Of a DNA stretch of 44,765 nt, positions 16,033-24,144 are shown one piece after another. The notes beneath the pieces are model-generated. The model was not told the DNA's origin, ran no database searches, and saw only the letters and a list, made by a program, of their open reading frames with translations. How positions within the stretch are numbered: position 1 is the stretch's first letter; every line of letters begins with the position of its first letter. The translations under genes and the position numbers were made by a program. Source of the DNA: a bacterium EF100-94H03 bin56 (GTDB taxonomy: Bacteria; Pseudomonadota; Alphaproteobacteria; SP197); assembly GCA_002238685.1 (NCBI GenBank), contig MPMV01000036.1:1-44765 (forward strand). The letters are read 5' to 3'.

Positions 16033-17122
16033 GTGTGGCATCGTTGGTCTGCCCAATGTCGGCAAGTCGACGCTGTTCAATGCCCTGACGTCAACGGCTG
16101 CAGCCCAGGTCGGCAACTTTCCGTTCTCGACCATCGAGCCCAACATCGGGCGCGTCAGCGTACCCGACACGCGTCTCGTCACCCTTGCCGCCGTCAGCCA
16201 CGCTCCGAAAACCGTCCGCAACCACATCGAATTCGTCGACATTGCCGGCCTGGTCAAGGGCGCGAGCCGCGGCGAGGGCCTGGGAAACCGGTTTCTCGCC
16301 AGCATCCGCGAAGTCGATGCCATCCTCCACCTTGTCCGCTGCTTCGAAGGCGGCGATGTCGCCCACGTTGATGGCGCTGTCGATCCGCTGCGTGACATCG
16401 AGACCATCGAAACGGAGCTGATGCTGGCCGATCTGGAGAGTCTGGAACGCCGCACCGAGGCAACGTCGAAGCGCGCTGCGGGTGGTGACAGGGAGGCGGC
16501 GGAGATCCTGCCCCTCATGCACCGCGCGCTCGAGGCTCTTGCCGCCGGCAGGCCGGCGCGGTCCGTTCAGTTCTCTGGAGGCGAGGCGAGGGCATTCGCC
16601 ATGCTGCAGTTGCTGACCTCGCGGCCGGTCCTCTACGTGTGCAACGTTGACGAAGACGCCATGACGGACGACCATCCTCTCGTCCGCGAAGTGGAGCGCC
16701 ATGCACGCAGCAACGGCAGCCGTGCCGTCGCCATCGCGGCCTCCCTGGAGTCAGAACTCGCCGTCCTGCCCGGCAGAGGCGAGCGCGAGGCCTTTCTCGA
16801 GGAACTCGGTCTCGGAGAACCCGGCCTGAACCGCATCATCCGCGCCACCCACGAGATGCTTGGGCTCATCACGTTCTTCACCACGGGGCCGAAGGAGGCA
16901 CGTGCCTGGTCGATCACGAACGGCGCCACGGCAGCGCAGGCAGCGGGAACCGTCCACAGCGACATGGAGCGTGGCTTCATCTGCGCCGAGACCATCACCC
17001 ATGATGATCTCGTGGCGTGTGGCAGTGAGCAGGATGCGCGGTCACGGGGACTCATGCGCCGCGAGGGACGCAACTACAGGGTGATGGATGGCGATGTCTT
17101 CTGTTTCCGCTTCAACGTCTGA
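16019..17122 (+). CDS. ychF: Redox-regulated ATPase YchF (Obg-like)
   Basis: A 367-residue TRAFAC-class P-loop protein of the YchF/Ola1 group, which prefers ATP over GTP, associates with ribosomes and responds to oxidative stress. The Walker A GIVGLPNVGKSTLFNALT is at about 6-22, followed by FPFSTIEPNIG, FVDIAGLVKGASRGEGLGNRFL and the C-terminal TGS domain (LGLITFFTTGPKEARAWSI, HSDMERGFICAETI). The ATG at 16019 gives the standard start MSGIRCGIVGLPN. The gene overlaps pth by 14 nt and the downstream aminotransferase by about 30 nt. Confidence 0.95.
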   Translation: MSGIRCGIVGLPNVGKSTLFNALTSTAAAQVGNFPFSTIEPNIGRVSVPDTRLVTLAAVSHAPKTVRNHIEFVDIAGLVKGASRGEGLGNRFLASIREVDAILHLVRCFEGGDVAHVDGAVDPLRDIETIETELMLADLESLERRTEATSKRAAGGDREAAEILPLMHRALEALAAGRPARSVQFSGGEARAFAMLQLLTSRPVLYVCNVDEDAMTDDHPLVREVERHARSNGSRAVAIAASLESELAVLPGRGEREAFLEELGLGEPGLNRIIRATHEMLGLITFFTTGPKEARAWSITNGATAAQAAGTVHSDMERGFICAETITHDDLVACGSEQDARSRGLMRREGRNYRVMDGDVFCFRFNV

Positions 17123-18476
17123 ACGCCGCATCCGGCCCTGCGCCGTTGCCGAACTCATCAGGCGCGAGAACGCCCGGTTTCACGAAGCGCGACCACGGTC
17201 GGCAGCCCTTGTCCGGCGCGCGCGGGAACTCATGCCGTCAGGTGTCCCCATGGCATGGATGCGGGGACTCCAGCATCATGAACCGGTCTTCGTCGAATCG
17301 GGATGCGGCGCCACGTTCACCGATGTGGACGGCCACCGCTACGTCGACTTCAACCAGGCCGACCTTTCCTCGACGGCCGGATATGCCACGCCCGGAGTCG
17401 TGGAGGCCGTGTCACGGCAGATGAGGGCGGGGGCCCAGTTCCTCATGCCATGCGAGGACGCCGTGGCGGTTGCCGGGGACCTTGCCAGCCGGTTCGCCCT
17501 CGGCCACTGGCAATTCACGCTTTCTGCCTCGTCGGCGATGACCGAGGCCCTGCGCCTGGCGCGCCTTGCAACGGGACGCAACGGAATCCTCATGTTCGAT
17601 GGCAGCTATCATGGTCACATCGACGAGACGCTCGCCGACTACTCCCACGATGAACCGTCGGTCTCCTCCCTGGGGCTGCCGCACGATCATGGCCGGCACA
17701 CCACCATCGTGCCCTACAACGACCTCGAGGCCGTTCGCCGGGAACTGGCCGGCGGCACGATTGCCGCCCTCGTCGTCGAGCCTGCGCTCACCAATGTCGG
17801 GCTGGTCCTCCCCCGTGAAGGATTTCTCGAAAACCTGCGTGAGCTTGCTGAACCTCACGGCACCCTTCTCGTTGCCGACGAGACCCACACCCACATGTTC
17901 GCCTGGGGCGGCCTGGCACGCCACGCGAAACTCAACCCGCACATCGTCGTCATCGGAAAGAATTTCGCCGCAGGCGTGCCGATCGGAGCCTATGGTTTCG
18001 AATCACACCTGGCGGAACTGATGGACCGCCATCTCTTCGATCCTGTCAGCGATGCCGGCGGTCTCGCCGTCGGCGGCACGCTCTATGGCAATGCGCTCTC
18101 CTTCGCAGCCGCCCGCGCCTGTCTCGACCATGTCATGACCCGCGAAGCCTACGAGCGGACCTCCGAACTCGGCGGCGATCTTGCCCGGGGCATCCAGAAG
18201 ATCATCGATGACGCGAACCTCGGTTGGAAGGCACAACGCCTCTACAACCGGGCCGGCTGGCTCTATCACCGGGAGGAGCCCGGAAGCGGCGCCGAAGCGG
18301 CACGTCTCGCCGACATCCCTCTCACCGACTCGCGGCGCATCTTCATGGCCAACCGCGGTATCTGGGAAGCCACCGCCACCGCCGGTCCGACGGTCTCCTT
18401 CGCCATGACCCGGGCCGACATCGACCTCTACCTCGACGTCGCCCGCCTCTGGATCGACACCCTCCTCGCAGACTGA
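17088..18476 (+). CDS. Class III PLP aminotransferase, glutamate-1-semialdehyde aminomutase-like
   Basis: A fold-type I PLP enzyme of about 460 residues, with ATG starts at 17088 or 17094. It resembles glutamate-1-semialdehyde aminomutases and related transaminases: RARELMPSGVPMAWM, the substrate/PLP region TLSASSAMTEALRLARLATGR and FDGSYHGHIDETL, then LLVADETHTHMFAWGG, with the probable Schiff-base lysine K291 in VVIGKNFAAGVPIGAYGF. The PLP aspartate lies in VADETHTH. It is not a canonical HemL (the usual SGTEA stretch reads SASSAMTEA), and its substrate is unknown. It overlaps the ychF end by about 35 nt, so it shares that operon. Confidence 0.82.
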   Translation: MAMSSVSASTSERRIRPCAVAELIRRENARFHEARPRSAALVRRARELMPSGVPMAWMRGLQHHEPVFVESGCGATFTDVDGHRYVDFNQADLSSTAGYATPGVVEAVSRQMRAGAQFLMPCEDAVAVAGDLASRFALGHWQFTLSASSAMTEALRLARLATGRNGILMFDGSYHGHIDETLADYSHDEPSVSSLGLPHDHGRHTTIVPYNDLEAVRRELAGGTIAALVVEPALTNVGLVLPREGFLENLRELAEPHGTLLVADETHTHMFAWGGLARHAKLNPHIVVIGKNFAAGVPIGAYGFESHLAELMDRHLFDPVSDAGGLAVGGTLYGNALSFAAARACLDHVMTREAYERTSELGGDLARGIQKIIDDANLGWKAQRLYNRAGWLYHREEPGSGAEAARLADIPLTDSRRIFMANRGIWEATATAGPTVSFAMTRADIDLYLDVARLWIDTLLAD

Positions 18477-18777
18477 TCTCTCCGGCCATTTCCTTCGTGT
18501 TGCCAAGGGTGTCCGCAAAAGTCACCTGGTAGTTGCCACCTCGCCAATGGACGACACGCGTATGCGCTATCGTCCAACAGATATCGGAGTCGATGACGGT
18601 CGCGCGGCCCCGTCATCACCCTGACTCGCCGGAGACGGGAGGCGATATGACAATGGAATTCATGCGGGTGGCAGAAGCGGCGTGACTCCACTGTTCGGCC
18701 GATCGTGAACCGAGGGGAAGTCTCTTCAAGAACGTAACGCCTTCTCGACCAGGGAAGTTGTCCGACCCGGTCCGTCA
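18477..18777. other. Intergenic region between aminotransferase and vapC
   Basis: About 300 bases without a recognisable gene or clear terminator. It contains a sequence around 18535-18557 that resembles one at 42309-42337 (see findings). The stretch near 18490-18540 might be the end of an old insertion sequence, but I cannot support that. Confidence 0.4.
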
Positions 18778-19212
18778 TCATTGAAGCAGAGGGTTGCGAA
18801 CCGCGAGGCCCGGGAAGCGGCCGAAGTCACGATCGGCTGTCCAGAGTTCCATCACGCCATGCGTCAGGCAGAGTGCGGCCACCCGGGCATCGTGGACCAT
18901 CGGTCCCCGAACACGTCCGATAGCAAGTTGCTCTTTCAAGACCGCCCAGTGCGTGCCGGTTTCCGCCAACATGTCCACGGCCGGAGACTCGAGCCATGCA
19001 TCCACCTGTCCAAGCGCTTCGGCTATTGAAGACGGCGGGTCATAGATCGTCGGGTGGGTCACAATGGCAATGAATTCGTGGATGCACGGCCAGGGCAAGC
19101 CCCAGCGCACACGACCCTCGGCGAGTACCTCGATGCGTAGACGGGCAGCCGTGTGCCAGTCCGAGTCCGCCCGGTGGGCATAGACAAGGATGTTCGTGTC
19201 GACAGCAATCAA
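18778..19212 (-). CDS. vapC: VapC-family PIN toxin
   Basis: A 144-residue PIN-domain ribonuclease, the toxin of a VapBC pair. The four acidic active-site residues can be placed at D5 (MIAVDTNILVYA), E46 (CIHEFIAIV), D108 (GPMVHDARVAAL) and D127 (LWTADRDFGRFPGL). The closing VRNPLL also fits VapC. Its start overlaps the vapB stop by 4 nt, so the two are translationally coupled in the usual antitoxin-first order. Nothing suggests inactivation. It is unrelated in detail to the longer PIN toxin at 1085-1654. Confidence 0.9.
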   Translation of the reverse strand: MIAVDTNILVYAHRADSDWHTAARLRIEVLAEGRVRWGLPWPCIHEFIAIVTHPTIYDPPSSIAEALGQVDAWLESPAVDMLAETGTHWAVLKEQLAIGRVRGPMVHDARVAALCLTHGVMELWTADRDFGRFPGLAVRNPLLQ

Positions 19213-19454
19213 CTTCCCCGCCCTTCATATGCGGCGTCTCGGATGCGTTCCCAACTGGCATCCCGCAACGCCGCCTGCACTCCCCGGCCGCCAACGCTGG
19301 CATCCCGCAACTTGAACGGTTTCGCTTCCCGTCCTGCGCGCAACACTTCCCGCAAGCCGCGTTCAACCACCGAACGGAAGGTCACGCCTTCTCGCGCCAT
19401 GTACGCCTTCACTTCTTCGGCAAGGCCGTCGGAAATCTCTACCGTGGTTTTCAT
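19209..19454 (-). CDS. vapB: VapB-type ribbon-helix-helix antitoxin
   Basis: An 81-residue antitoxin. The first 40 residues (MKTTVEISDGLAEEVKAYMAREGVTFRSVVERGLREVL) form a ribbon-helix-helix domain for DNA binding. The rest (KPFKLRDASVGGRGVQAALRDASWERIRDAAYEGRGS) is the toxin-neutralising tail seen in this VapB group. I chose the ATG at 19454 because the frame upstream has no homology. It overlaps vapC by 4 nt. A short inverted repeat lies 10-36 bp upstream and is the probable operator. Confidence 0.88.
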   Translation of the reverse strand: MKTTVEISDGLAEEVKAYMAREGVTFRSVVERGLREVLRAGREAKPFKLRDASVGGRGVQAALRDASWERIRDAAYEGRGS

Positions 19455-19464
19455 CTCTATACAG

Positions 19465-19490
19465 CCATATCTAGAAATACGGGTATATGG
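19465..19490. promoter_or_regulatory. Inverted repeat upstream of vapB, candidate operator
   Basis: CCATAT at 19465-19470 and ATATGG at 19485-19490 form an inverted repeat with a 14-nt spacer in an AT-rich island just before the vapB ATG (19454, minus strand). Ribbon-helix-helix antitoxins bind such repeats to repress their own operon. The functional role is inferred. Confidence 0.4.
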
Positions 19491-20203
19491 TATCAACACT
19501 AAGGGAGCCTGTGTCAAGACTTGGGGACCCACGGTGCAACGGGGCTTGCGACTTCGCCTACGCATCCAATTCTCGTTCATCCGCAGGACAGGCATCGTCC
19601 GGGTCGCGCGCCAGAGACTGCCAGGCGCGCGGACGGTAGCACTTGACCATGGGTTCGGGCTCGACGGCGGCCCGACCATGTGCGGCGAGGATGCCTTCGA
19701 GGCGGTAATGCGGTGCGCGCAAGGCGCGCGCTCGGCCTCGCTCTGGTGGCGCTTTCCGGTGTCGCACTTGGGCTCCATGTCCTGATGCTCACAGAACGAC
19801 ATTTGGGCCAATGAGCGTGTCGCGATCCGTCCACGCGCCCCGCAGGATCGACGCCCAAGCGTTCGAGCCGATCCGGCCGCTGGATGGTGGCGCCCCGACC
19901 GAGGGCAGCCCCGGGGGAGCGCCTTCACGATAACCGCTGGTGAGCCACTCGCAGTGCCTGATGGACGTTGGAAGCTACTTGGTGGGGAAGGCTGCCCTTC
20001 ATCACAAGGACACCACCGTCAACAGCGAGACCGTTGGCGCGCTGCTCGACTGGTCGGACCTCACCGTGATCCGGACAATCCACGCCTGGTGCTTCATCCC
20101 TCGCACGTTGCAATTGGTACGCGAAGGTCCGACGCGACCACCTTGTGCGGCGGAACTGCATATGTCTGGCCGATGAATGGGCAGCTGCCCGCAACCGAGC
20201 CTT
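19491..20203. other. Non-coding accessory stretch between vapBC and the ATPase pseudogene
   Basis: About 710 bases with no protein I can support. Short frames exist on both strands; the minus-strand frame over about 19558-19790 reads as a possible broken gene (for example LRAPHYRLEGILAAHGRAAVEPEP) but matches no family I know. I see no inverted terminal repeats, tRNA or integrase. Confidence 0.4.
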
Positions 20204-20242
20204 GTGGTGTAACTTGCAAGTAGAAGTTGCAAATTACACCAC
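20204..20242. promoter_or_regulatory. Long palindrome upstream of the AAA_14 ATPase
   Basis: The arms GTGGTGTAACTTGCAA (20204-20219) and TTGCAAATTACACCAC (20227-20242) pair over 16 positions with a single mismatch around a 7-nt loop, ending 19 bp before the ATPase ATG at 20262. It is AT-rich relative to its surroundings. The position suggests an operator or a cis site bound by the ATPase system; a transcript would also fold into a strong hairpin. No T-run follows, so a simple terminator is less likely. Confidence 0.7.
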
Positions 20243-20261
20243 TCACAGTTTGTGATGCGCC

Positions 20262-21434
20262 ATGATCGAGCGCGAGATCACACCCTGCCTGGTCGGATTG
20301 CACCCCTTCGTCACCGTGACCGGACCACGGCAGTCCGGCAAGACCACGCTTTGCCGTGCCGCCTTTCCGCATCTCGACTACGTCAATATGGAAGCGCCCG
20401 ATCAGCGGGAATTCGCCGCGTCCGACCCGAGGGGCTTTCTTGCCCGTTTGGGCGAAGGCGCTATCCTGGATGAAATCCAGCGTGTCCCCGATCTCCTGTC
20501 CTACCTGCAGGTCCTGGCGGACGAGGCGAAGCGGAACCGCCTCTTCGTGCTGACGGGGAGCGAGCAGTTCCGACTCTCCGATGCAATGAGCCAGTCGCTT
20601 GCGGGGCGTACGGCTTTGCTTTGACTGATGCCGTTCTCGCTTGCCGAACGCCGGCGGACGGGTGCCAGCGAGGGCATCGACGAGATCCTCTATTCCGGCT
20701 TCTATCCCCGGATTCACGACCGGAAGCTCGAACCCCGGCAGGCACTCGGCGACTATTTCTAGACCTATGTCGAGCGCGACGTGCGCCGGATCGGCGAGAT
20801 CCGCAACCTCGCAAACTTCCGCCGGTTTGTCCGCCTGTGCGCCGGTCGTGTCGGGCAACTGGCCAATCTCTCGCCCCTGGGTGCGGATGCCGGCGTCTCC
20901 CACACCACGGCAGGCCACTGGCTCAACGTCCTGGAAGCAAGCTATGTCGTGTTCCGGCTCCCGCTGTTTCATGCCAACATCCGCAAGCGGCTGGTCAAGA
21001 CACCCAAGCTCTACTTCTACGATGTCGGGCTGGCGAGCCACCTCATCGGCATTGAACATGCCGGTCAGTTGGGCACCCATCCGCTTCGCGGACCGCTGTT
21101 CGAGAATGCAGTCGTGGTGGAGGTCCTCAAGCACCGTTTCAATCGGGGCCGCCGATCCAATCTGTCCTTCTTCCGGGATAGCCGCGGTCTCGAATGCGAC
21201 CTTCTCTGTGAGAACGTCGACGCCATGAACGCCATCGAGATCAAATCCGGCGCGACAGTCGCCTCCGACTGGTTCAATTCGTTCGACCGGATAGCGAAAA
21301 CGCTGCCGCGAATTGCCGCCAGGGCAGTCATCTATGGAGGCTCGGACTGGCAGTCCCGCCGGGACGGAGAGGTAGTGCCGCTGACCGCACTGGGCGAGAT
21401 GCTTGAACGATTCGAGGGACGGGAGAAAGCCTGA
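20262..21434 (+). pseudogene. AAA_14/DUF4143 family ATPase with two in-frame stops
   Basis: One continuous reading frame of 390 codons plus stop encodes an ATPase of the AAA_14 plus DUF4143 type, a widespread family of unknown function. Walker A is VTGPRQSGKTTL (about 19-30), Walker B is GAILDEIQRVP, and the sensor region is LFVLTGSEQFRLSDAMSQSLAGRTALL. The DUF4143 half includes TYVERDVRRIGEIRNLANF, KLYFYDVGLASHLIG, LFENAVVVEVLKH and the nuclease-like ECDLLCENVDAMNAIEIKSG. The frame is broken by TGA at 20622 (family context suggests CGA) and TAG at 20760 (context suggests CAG), both simple C-to-T changes. There is no frameshift, so decay looks recent. The gene is dead unless stops are read through. 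Confidence 0.85.
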
Positions 21435-21812
21435 CGAGTATCATCCGCGAAGCATCGCTCCGAGGGAGACCCATCCATCGGTCCGCCGGCCGCAAGATCG
21501 GCGGATAGCTCCACGAAGGAGGCCTCAAGAGGACCGAACTCGACGAAGCCTCTTGCAGTACGATCAATCGCGAAATGAACAGCCCGACTCGTCTGGACGC
21601 TGATGACGAAGATGACCGGCGGGGTATTGCGGCATATTGGCCCTGAGGTGCGCTTTGGCGTGAATCTCTGCCGGTCGGAAGCGTTTTGTTCTCCGTTGTG
21701 AACAACCCATTGGGTCTGTCTGGCGGGCGCACGGGATCGGTGTGTCGAGCTGTCCGCCAGGCGCCACCAGCTACCTTCAGTGATGCCGCCGGTTGGTGAC
21801 GAAACAACGTCG
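21435..21812. other. Intergenic region between ATPase pseudogene and apt
   Basis: About 380 bases. A minus-strand frame over roughly 21340-21690 stays open (for example HFAIDRTARGFVEFGPLEASFVEL) but lacks a start and matches no family I know, so I do not call a gene. I see no hairpin terminator for apt. Confidence 0.4.
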
Positions 21813-22331
21813 TCAGAAGCTGACGAGAGAGTGGCAGGGAACGCCGAGTTGCCGGACGCGGTCCGCGCCGCCGAGAGCCGGGAGATCGATCACGAAGCTG
21901 GCGCCGACAATGTTGGCGTTGGCGCGGCGCAGCAGGCGAACGGCGGCCATCGCGGTGCCTCCGGTGGCGATGAGGTCGTCCACCACCAGTACCCGCGCAC
22001 CTTCCCTGACGGCGTCGTGGTGAATCTCGATCCGGTCGATGCCGTACTCGAGCTCGTAGTCCTCGCCGATTGCCGGGCGGGGCAGCTTGCCCTTCTTGCG
22101 TATGGCGACAAAGGCTGCCTGCAGCTGGCGGGCGACGGCGCCACCTGGAATGAACCCCCGTGCCTCGATGGCAGCGACCACGTCGATTGCGGATTCGGTA
22201 AAGGGGGCCGTCATGCGGTCGACCGCGTGGGCAAAGCCGGCGCCATGGGCAAAGAGGGTCGTGATGTCGCGGAACATGACCCCCTCGCGGGGAAAATCCG
22301 GGATGGTGCGGATGAGAGGGCGAAGGTCCAT
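21813..22331 (-). CDS. apt: Adenine phosphoribosyltransferase
   Basis: A 172-residue type I phosphoribosyltransferase that converts adenine and PRPP to AMP. It shows the family N-terminus IRTIPDFPREGVMFRDITTLF, the hood region AIEARGFIPGGAVA, LPRPAIGEDYELEYGIDRIEIH, and the PRPP loop RVLVVDDLIATGGTAMAAVRLL. Length fits. Its start overlaps the mtnP stop by 1 nt (TGATG). With mtnP it forms a salvage route: methylthioadenosine is phosphorolysed to adenine, which Apt recycles. Confidence 0.95.
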   Translation of the reverse strand: MDLRPLIRTIPDFPREGVMFRDITTLFAHGAGFAHAVDRMTAPFTESAIDVVAAIEARGFIPGGAVARQLQAAFVAIRKKGKLPRPAIGEDYELEYGIDRIEIHHDAVREGARVLVVDDLIATGGTAMAAVRLLRRANANIVGASFVIDLPALGGADRVRQLGVPCHSLVSF

Positions 22332-23209
22332 CAGCAGGCTCCGAGAACACGCCCGGCAACCGCGTCGAGCCTGGCGATGACCTCACCATCGCGGGCTTCC
22401 GGCCGGGTGATGAGGGCATGGTCAAGGGCCCGGTCACAGCGGTGGGGGCATGGGTGATCGATGCCGGTCATCAGAGGCACGAGGGCCCCTATCAGGCGCC
22501 TCGCATTCCCGGCATTGGCCAGCAGGACGCCGATGACCTGTTCCACGGTGACGGCATCATGGTCTTCGTGCCAGCAGTCGTAGTCCGTCACCATGCCGAC
22601 GGTGAGATAGCAGAGCTCCGCTTCACGGGCGAGGCGTGCCTCCGGCATGGCCGTCATGCCGATGACGTCCATGCTCCACGACCTGAAGAGATGGGATTCG
22701 GCCAGCGTCGAGAACTGGGGCCCCTCGATGCAGATGTAGGTGCCGCCCCGGACCATGGAGATGCCGGCCGTCCTGCCGGCCCGCGTCACGTGGTCCGCCA
22801 GACGTTCACAGGTCGGGTGGGCCAGCGAGACATGGGCCACACACCCCTCGCCGAAGAAACTTCTCGTACGGTTCACCGTCCGGTCGACGTACTGATCACA
22901 CACCACGAAGGTGCCGGGCGGGAGGTCTTCGCGGAGTGAACCGACCGCTGCCACGGAGACGAGATCGGTGACACCCATTCGTTTCAGGGCGTCGATGTTG
23001 GCGCGCGCGTTGATGCCGGTGGGCGAAACATGATGGCCGCGGCCGTGACGCGGCAGAAACACCACCTCAAGACCGTCAATCCTGCCCCGCAGCAATTGAT
23101 CCGAAGGCGCTCCCCAGGGCGTGTCGACCGTCACCCATCGGGCATCCTCGAGACCGTCTATGTCGTAGACGCCACTCCCTCCGAGGACGCCAAGAACGGT
23201 CCCACTCAT
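22331..23209 (-). CDS. mtnP: S-methyl-5'-thioadenosine phosphorylase
   Basis: A 292-residue trimeric-type purine nucleoside phosphorylase that splits methylthioadenosine, a by-product of polyamine and other SAM-using reactions, into adenine and methylthioribose-1-phosphate. Typical motifs: GVLGGSGVYDIDGLEDARWVTVDTPWGAPSD, FLPRHGRGHHVSPTGINARANI, GGTYICIEGPQFSTLAES, and IGMTAMPEARLAREAELCYLTVGMVTDYDCW. The ATG at 23209 overlaps the peroxidase stop by 4 nt and its stop overlaps apt, so all three minus-strand genes are coupled. Confidence 0.95.
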   Translation of the reverse strand: MSGTVLGVLGGSGVYDIDGLEDARWVTVDTPWGAPSDQLLRGRIDGLEVVFLPRHGRGHHVSPTGINARANIDALKRMGVTDLVSVAAVGSLREDLPPGTFVVCDQYVDRTVNRTRSFFGEGCVAHVSLAHPTCERLADHVTRAGRTAGISMVRGGTYICIEGPQFSTLAESHLFRSWSMDVIGMTAMPEARLAREAELCYLTVGMVTDYDCWHEDHDAVTVEQVIGVLLANAGNARRLIGALVPLMTGIDHPCPHRCDRALDHALITRPEARDGEVIARLDAVAGRVLGAC

Positions 23210-24072
23210 GGGCGCAACTCCGGCAGGACGAGACAGCCGTCACGCACAGGCGGACACCAGAACAGGCTCCCCGTCATCGGACGCGTGAAGCCGAAGAGGG
23301 CATCGATGACTCCGTCGTCAAGACCCGCCATGCGCCGCATCTGGGCAAGGAAAGGATCGACGGTTGCGGAGAACGACACGAACATCAGCCCCTCCCCCGT
23401 GATGTCGGCCCACGGCATCGAACGGCGCAACAGGAAGGCCTCGGGTTCGAAACTCTCCTGTCCCGTGCGGGAAACATGGGCTGCGGGGGGAGCATCGGCA
23501 AGTTCCTCGTTGTCTTCGAGGCGCCGACCGATGATGCGATCCCGAACGCCAGGCGGATGGGAGTCGAAGAGGTCGAGATCATGCATCCACTGCTGCACCG
23601 CAACGAAGCTCTCGCCTCCGACACCGCAGGCCGCGGCAACGGCGGCATCTCCCTTGGGGTTCTCGGTACCATCCTCGTAGCCGGTGAGATCACGGCCATC
23701 CCGATAGCGGAAACCGTCGACCATGCGCTCGATCCCGAATGCATCCGCCACCTCGTGTTCGATGGCACGGGCGTTCAGCAGAGCCTCGCCAGGATCCTCG
23801 CCTCTCACCCATGCCCACAGGTCCGCCTGCGTGGACGGCACCTCGCACCCGGGGCCCGAGAGTGCCGGAAAGGCCATGTGTCCGGGGATGGTGGCACCCA
23901 GGCCCGCGAGCAGACCCGGGCCAAGACCGATGACTGCGCCGAGATCCACGCTGATGCCCGCGAGATCACGCAACACCACGGCCACCGGCACGTCACCGGG
24001 ACGCCGGTGGAACTCCAGATATCGGGCATGTGGCGGGATGCCGTCGAGGATCCCGGGTTGGGGACTGGACAT
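23206..24072 (-). CDS. Dyp-type haem peroxidase
   Basis: A 288-residue dye-decolourising peroxidase. The distal-side signature GxxDG is G131-YEDG-135 (D134 the catalytic acid), followed by TENPKGD. The proximal haem ligand is probably H199 in AAHVSRTGQE, and LLRRSMPW follows near 214-221. No signal peptide is visible, so it is cytosolic or loaded into an encapsulin; no encapsulin gene is in the window. It overlaps mtnP by 4 nt, heading a peroxidase-mtnP-apt transcription unit, and is divergent from the YcaQ-like gene, with 72 bp between the two starts. Confidence 0.88.
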   Translation of the reverse strand: MSSPQPGILDGIPPHARYLEFHRRPGDVPVAVVLRDLAGISVDLGAVIGLGPGLLAGLGATIPGHMAFPALSGPGCEVPSTQADLWAWVRGEDPGEALLNARAIEHEVADAFGIERMVDGFRYRDGRDLTGYEDGTENPKGDAAVAAACGVGGESFVAVQQWMHDLDLFDSHPPGVRDRIIGRRLEDNEELADAPPAAHVSRTGQESFEPEAFLLRRSMPWADITGEGLMFVSFSATVDPFLAQMRRMAGLDDGVIDALFGFTRPMTGSLFWCPPVRDGCLVLPELRP

Positions 24073-24144
24073 GGCCGCGAACCTATCCGGATGGATCGCA
24101 AAATCAAGACATGCCGTGACGGCACGTCACGCTATGATGCGGAC

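Noticed and set aside
18490..18540. Possible insertion-sequence end
   Set aside because: The sequence vaguely recalls IS21-type termini, but there is no transposase, no matching inverted end and no target duplication in view.
19500..19930. Minus-strand frames suggesting a broken gene
   Set aside because: Two overlapping frames read plausibly in short pieces, but I recognise no family, start or consistent frame, so no gene is called.
20262..21434. Recoding (selenocysteine at TGA 20622 or stop readthrough) of the ATPase frame
   Set aside because: The frame also contains a TAG, neither stop lies at a plausible catalytic cysteine, no SECIS-like hairpin is evident, and simple C-to-T changes explain both.
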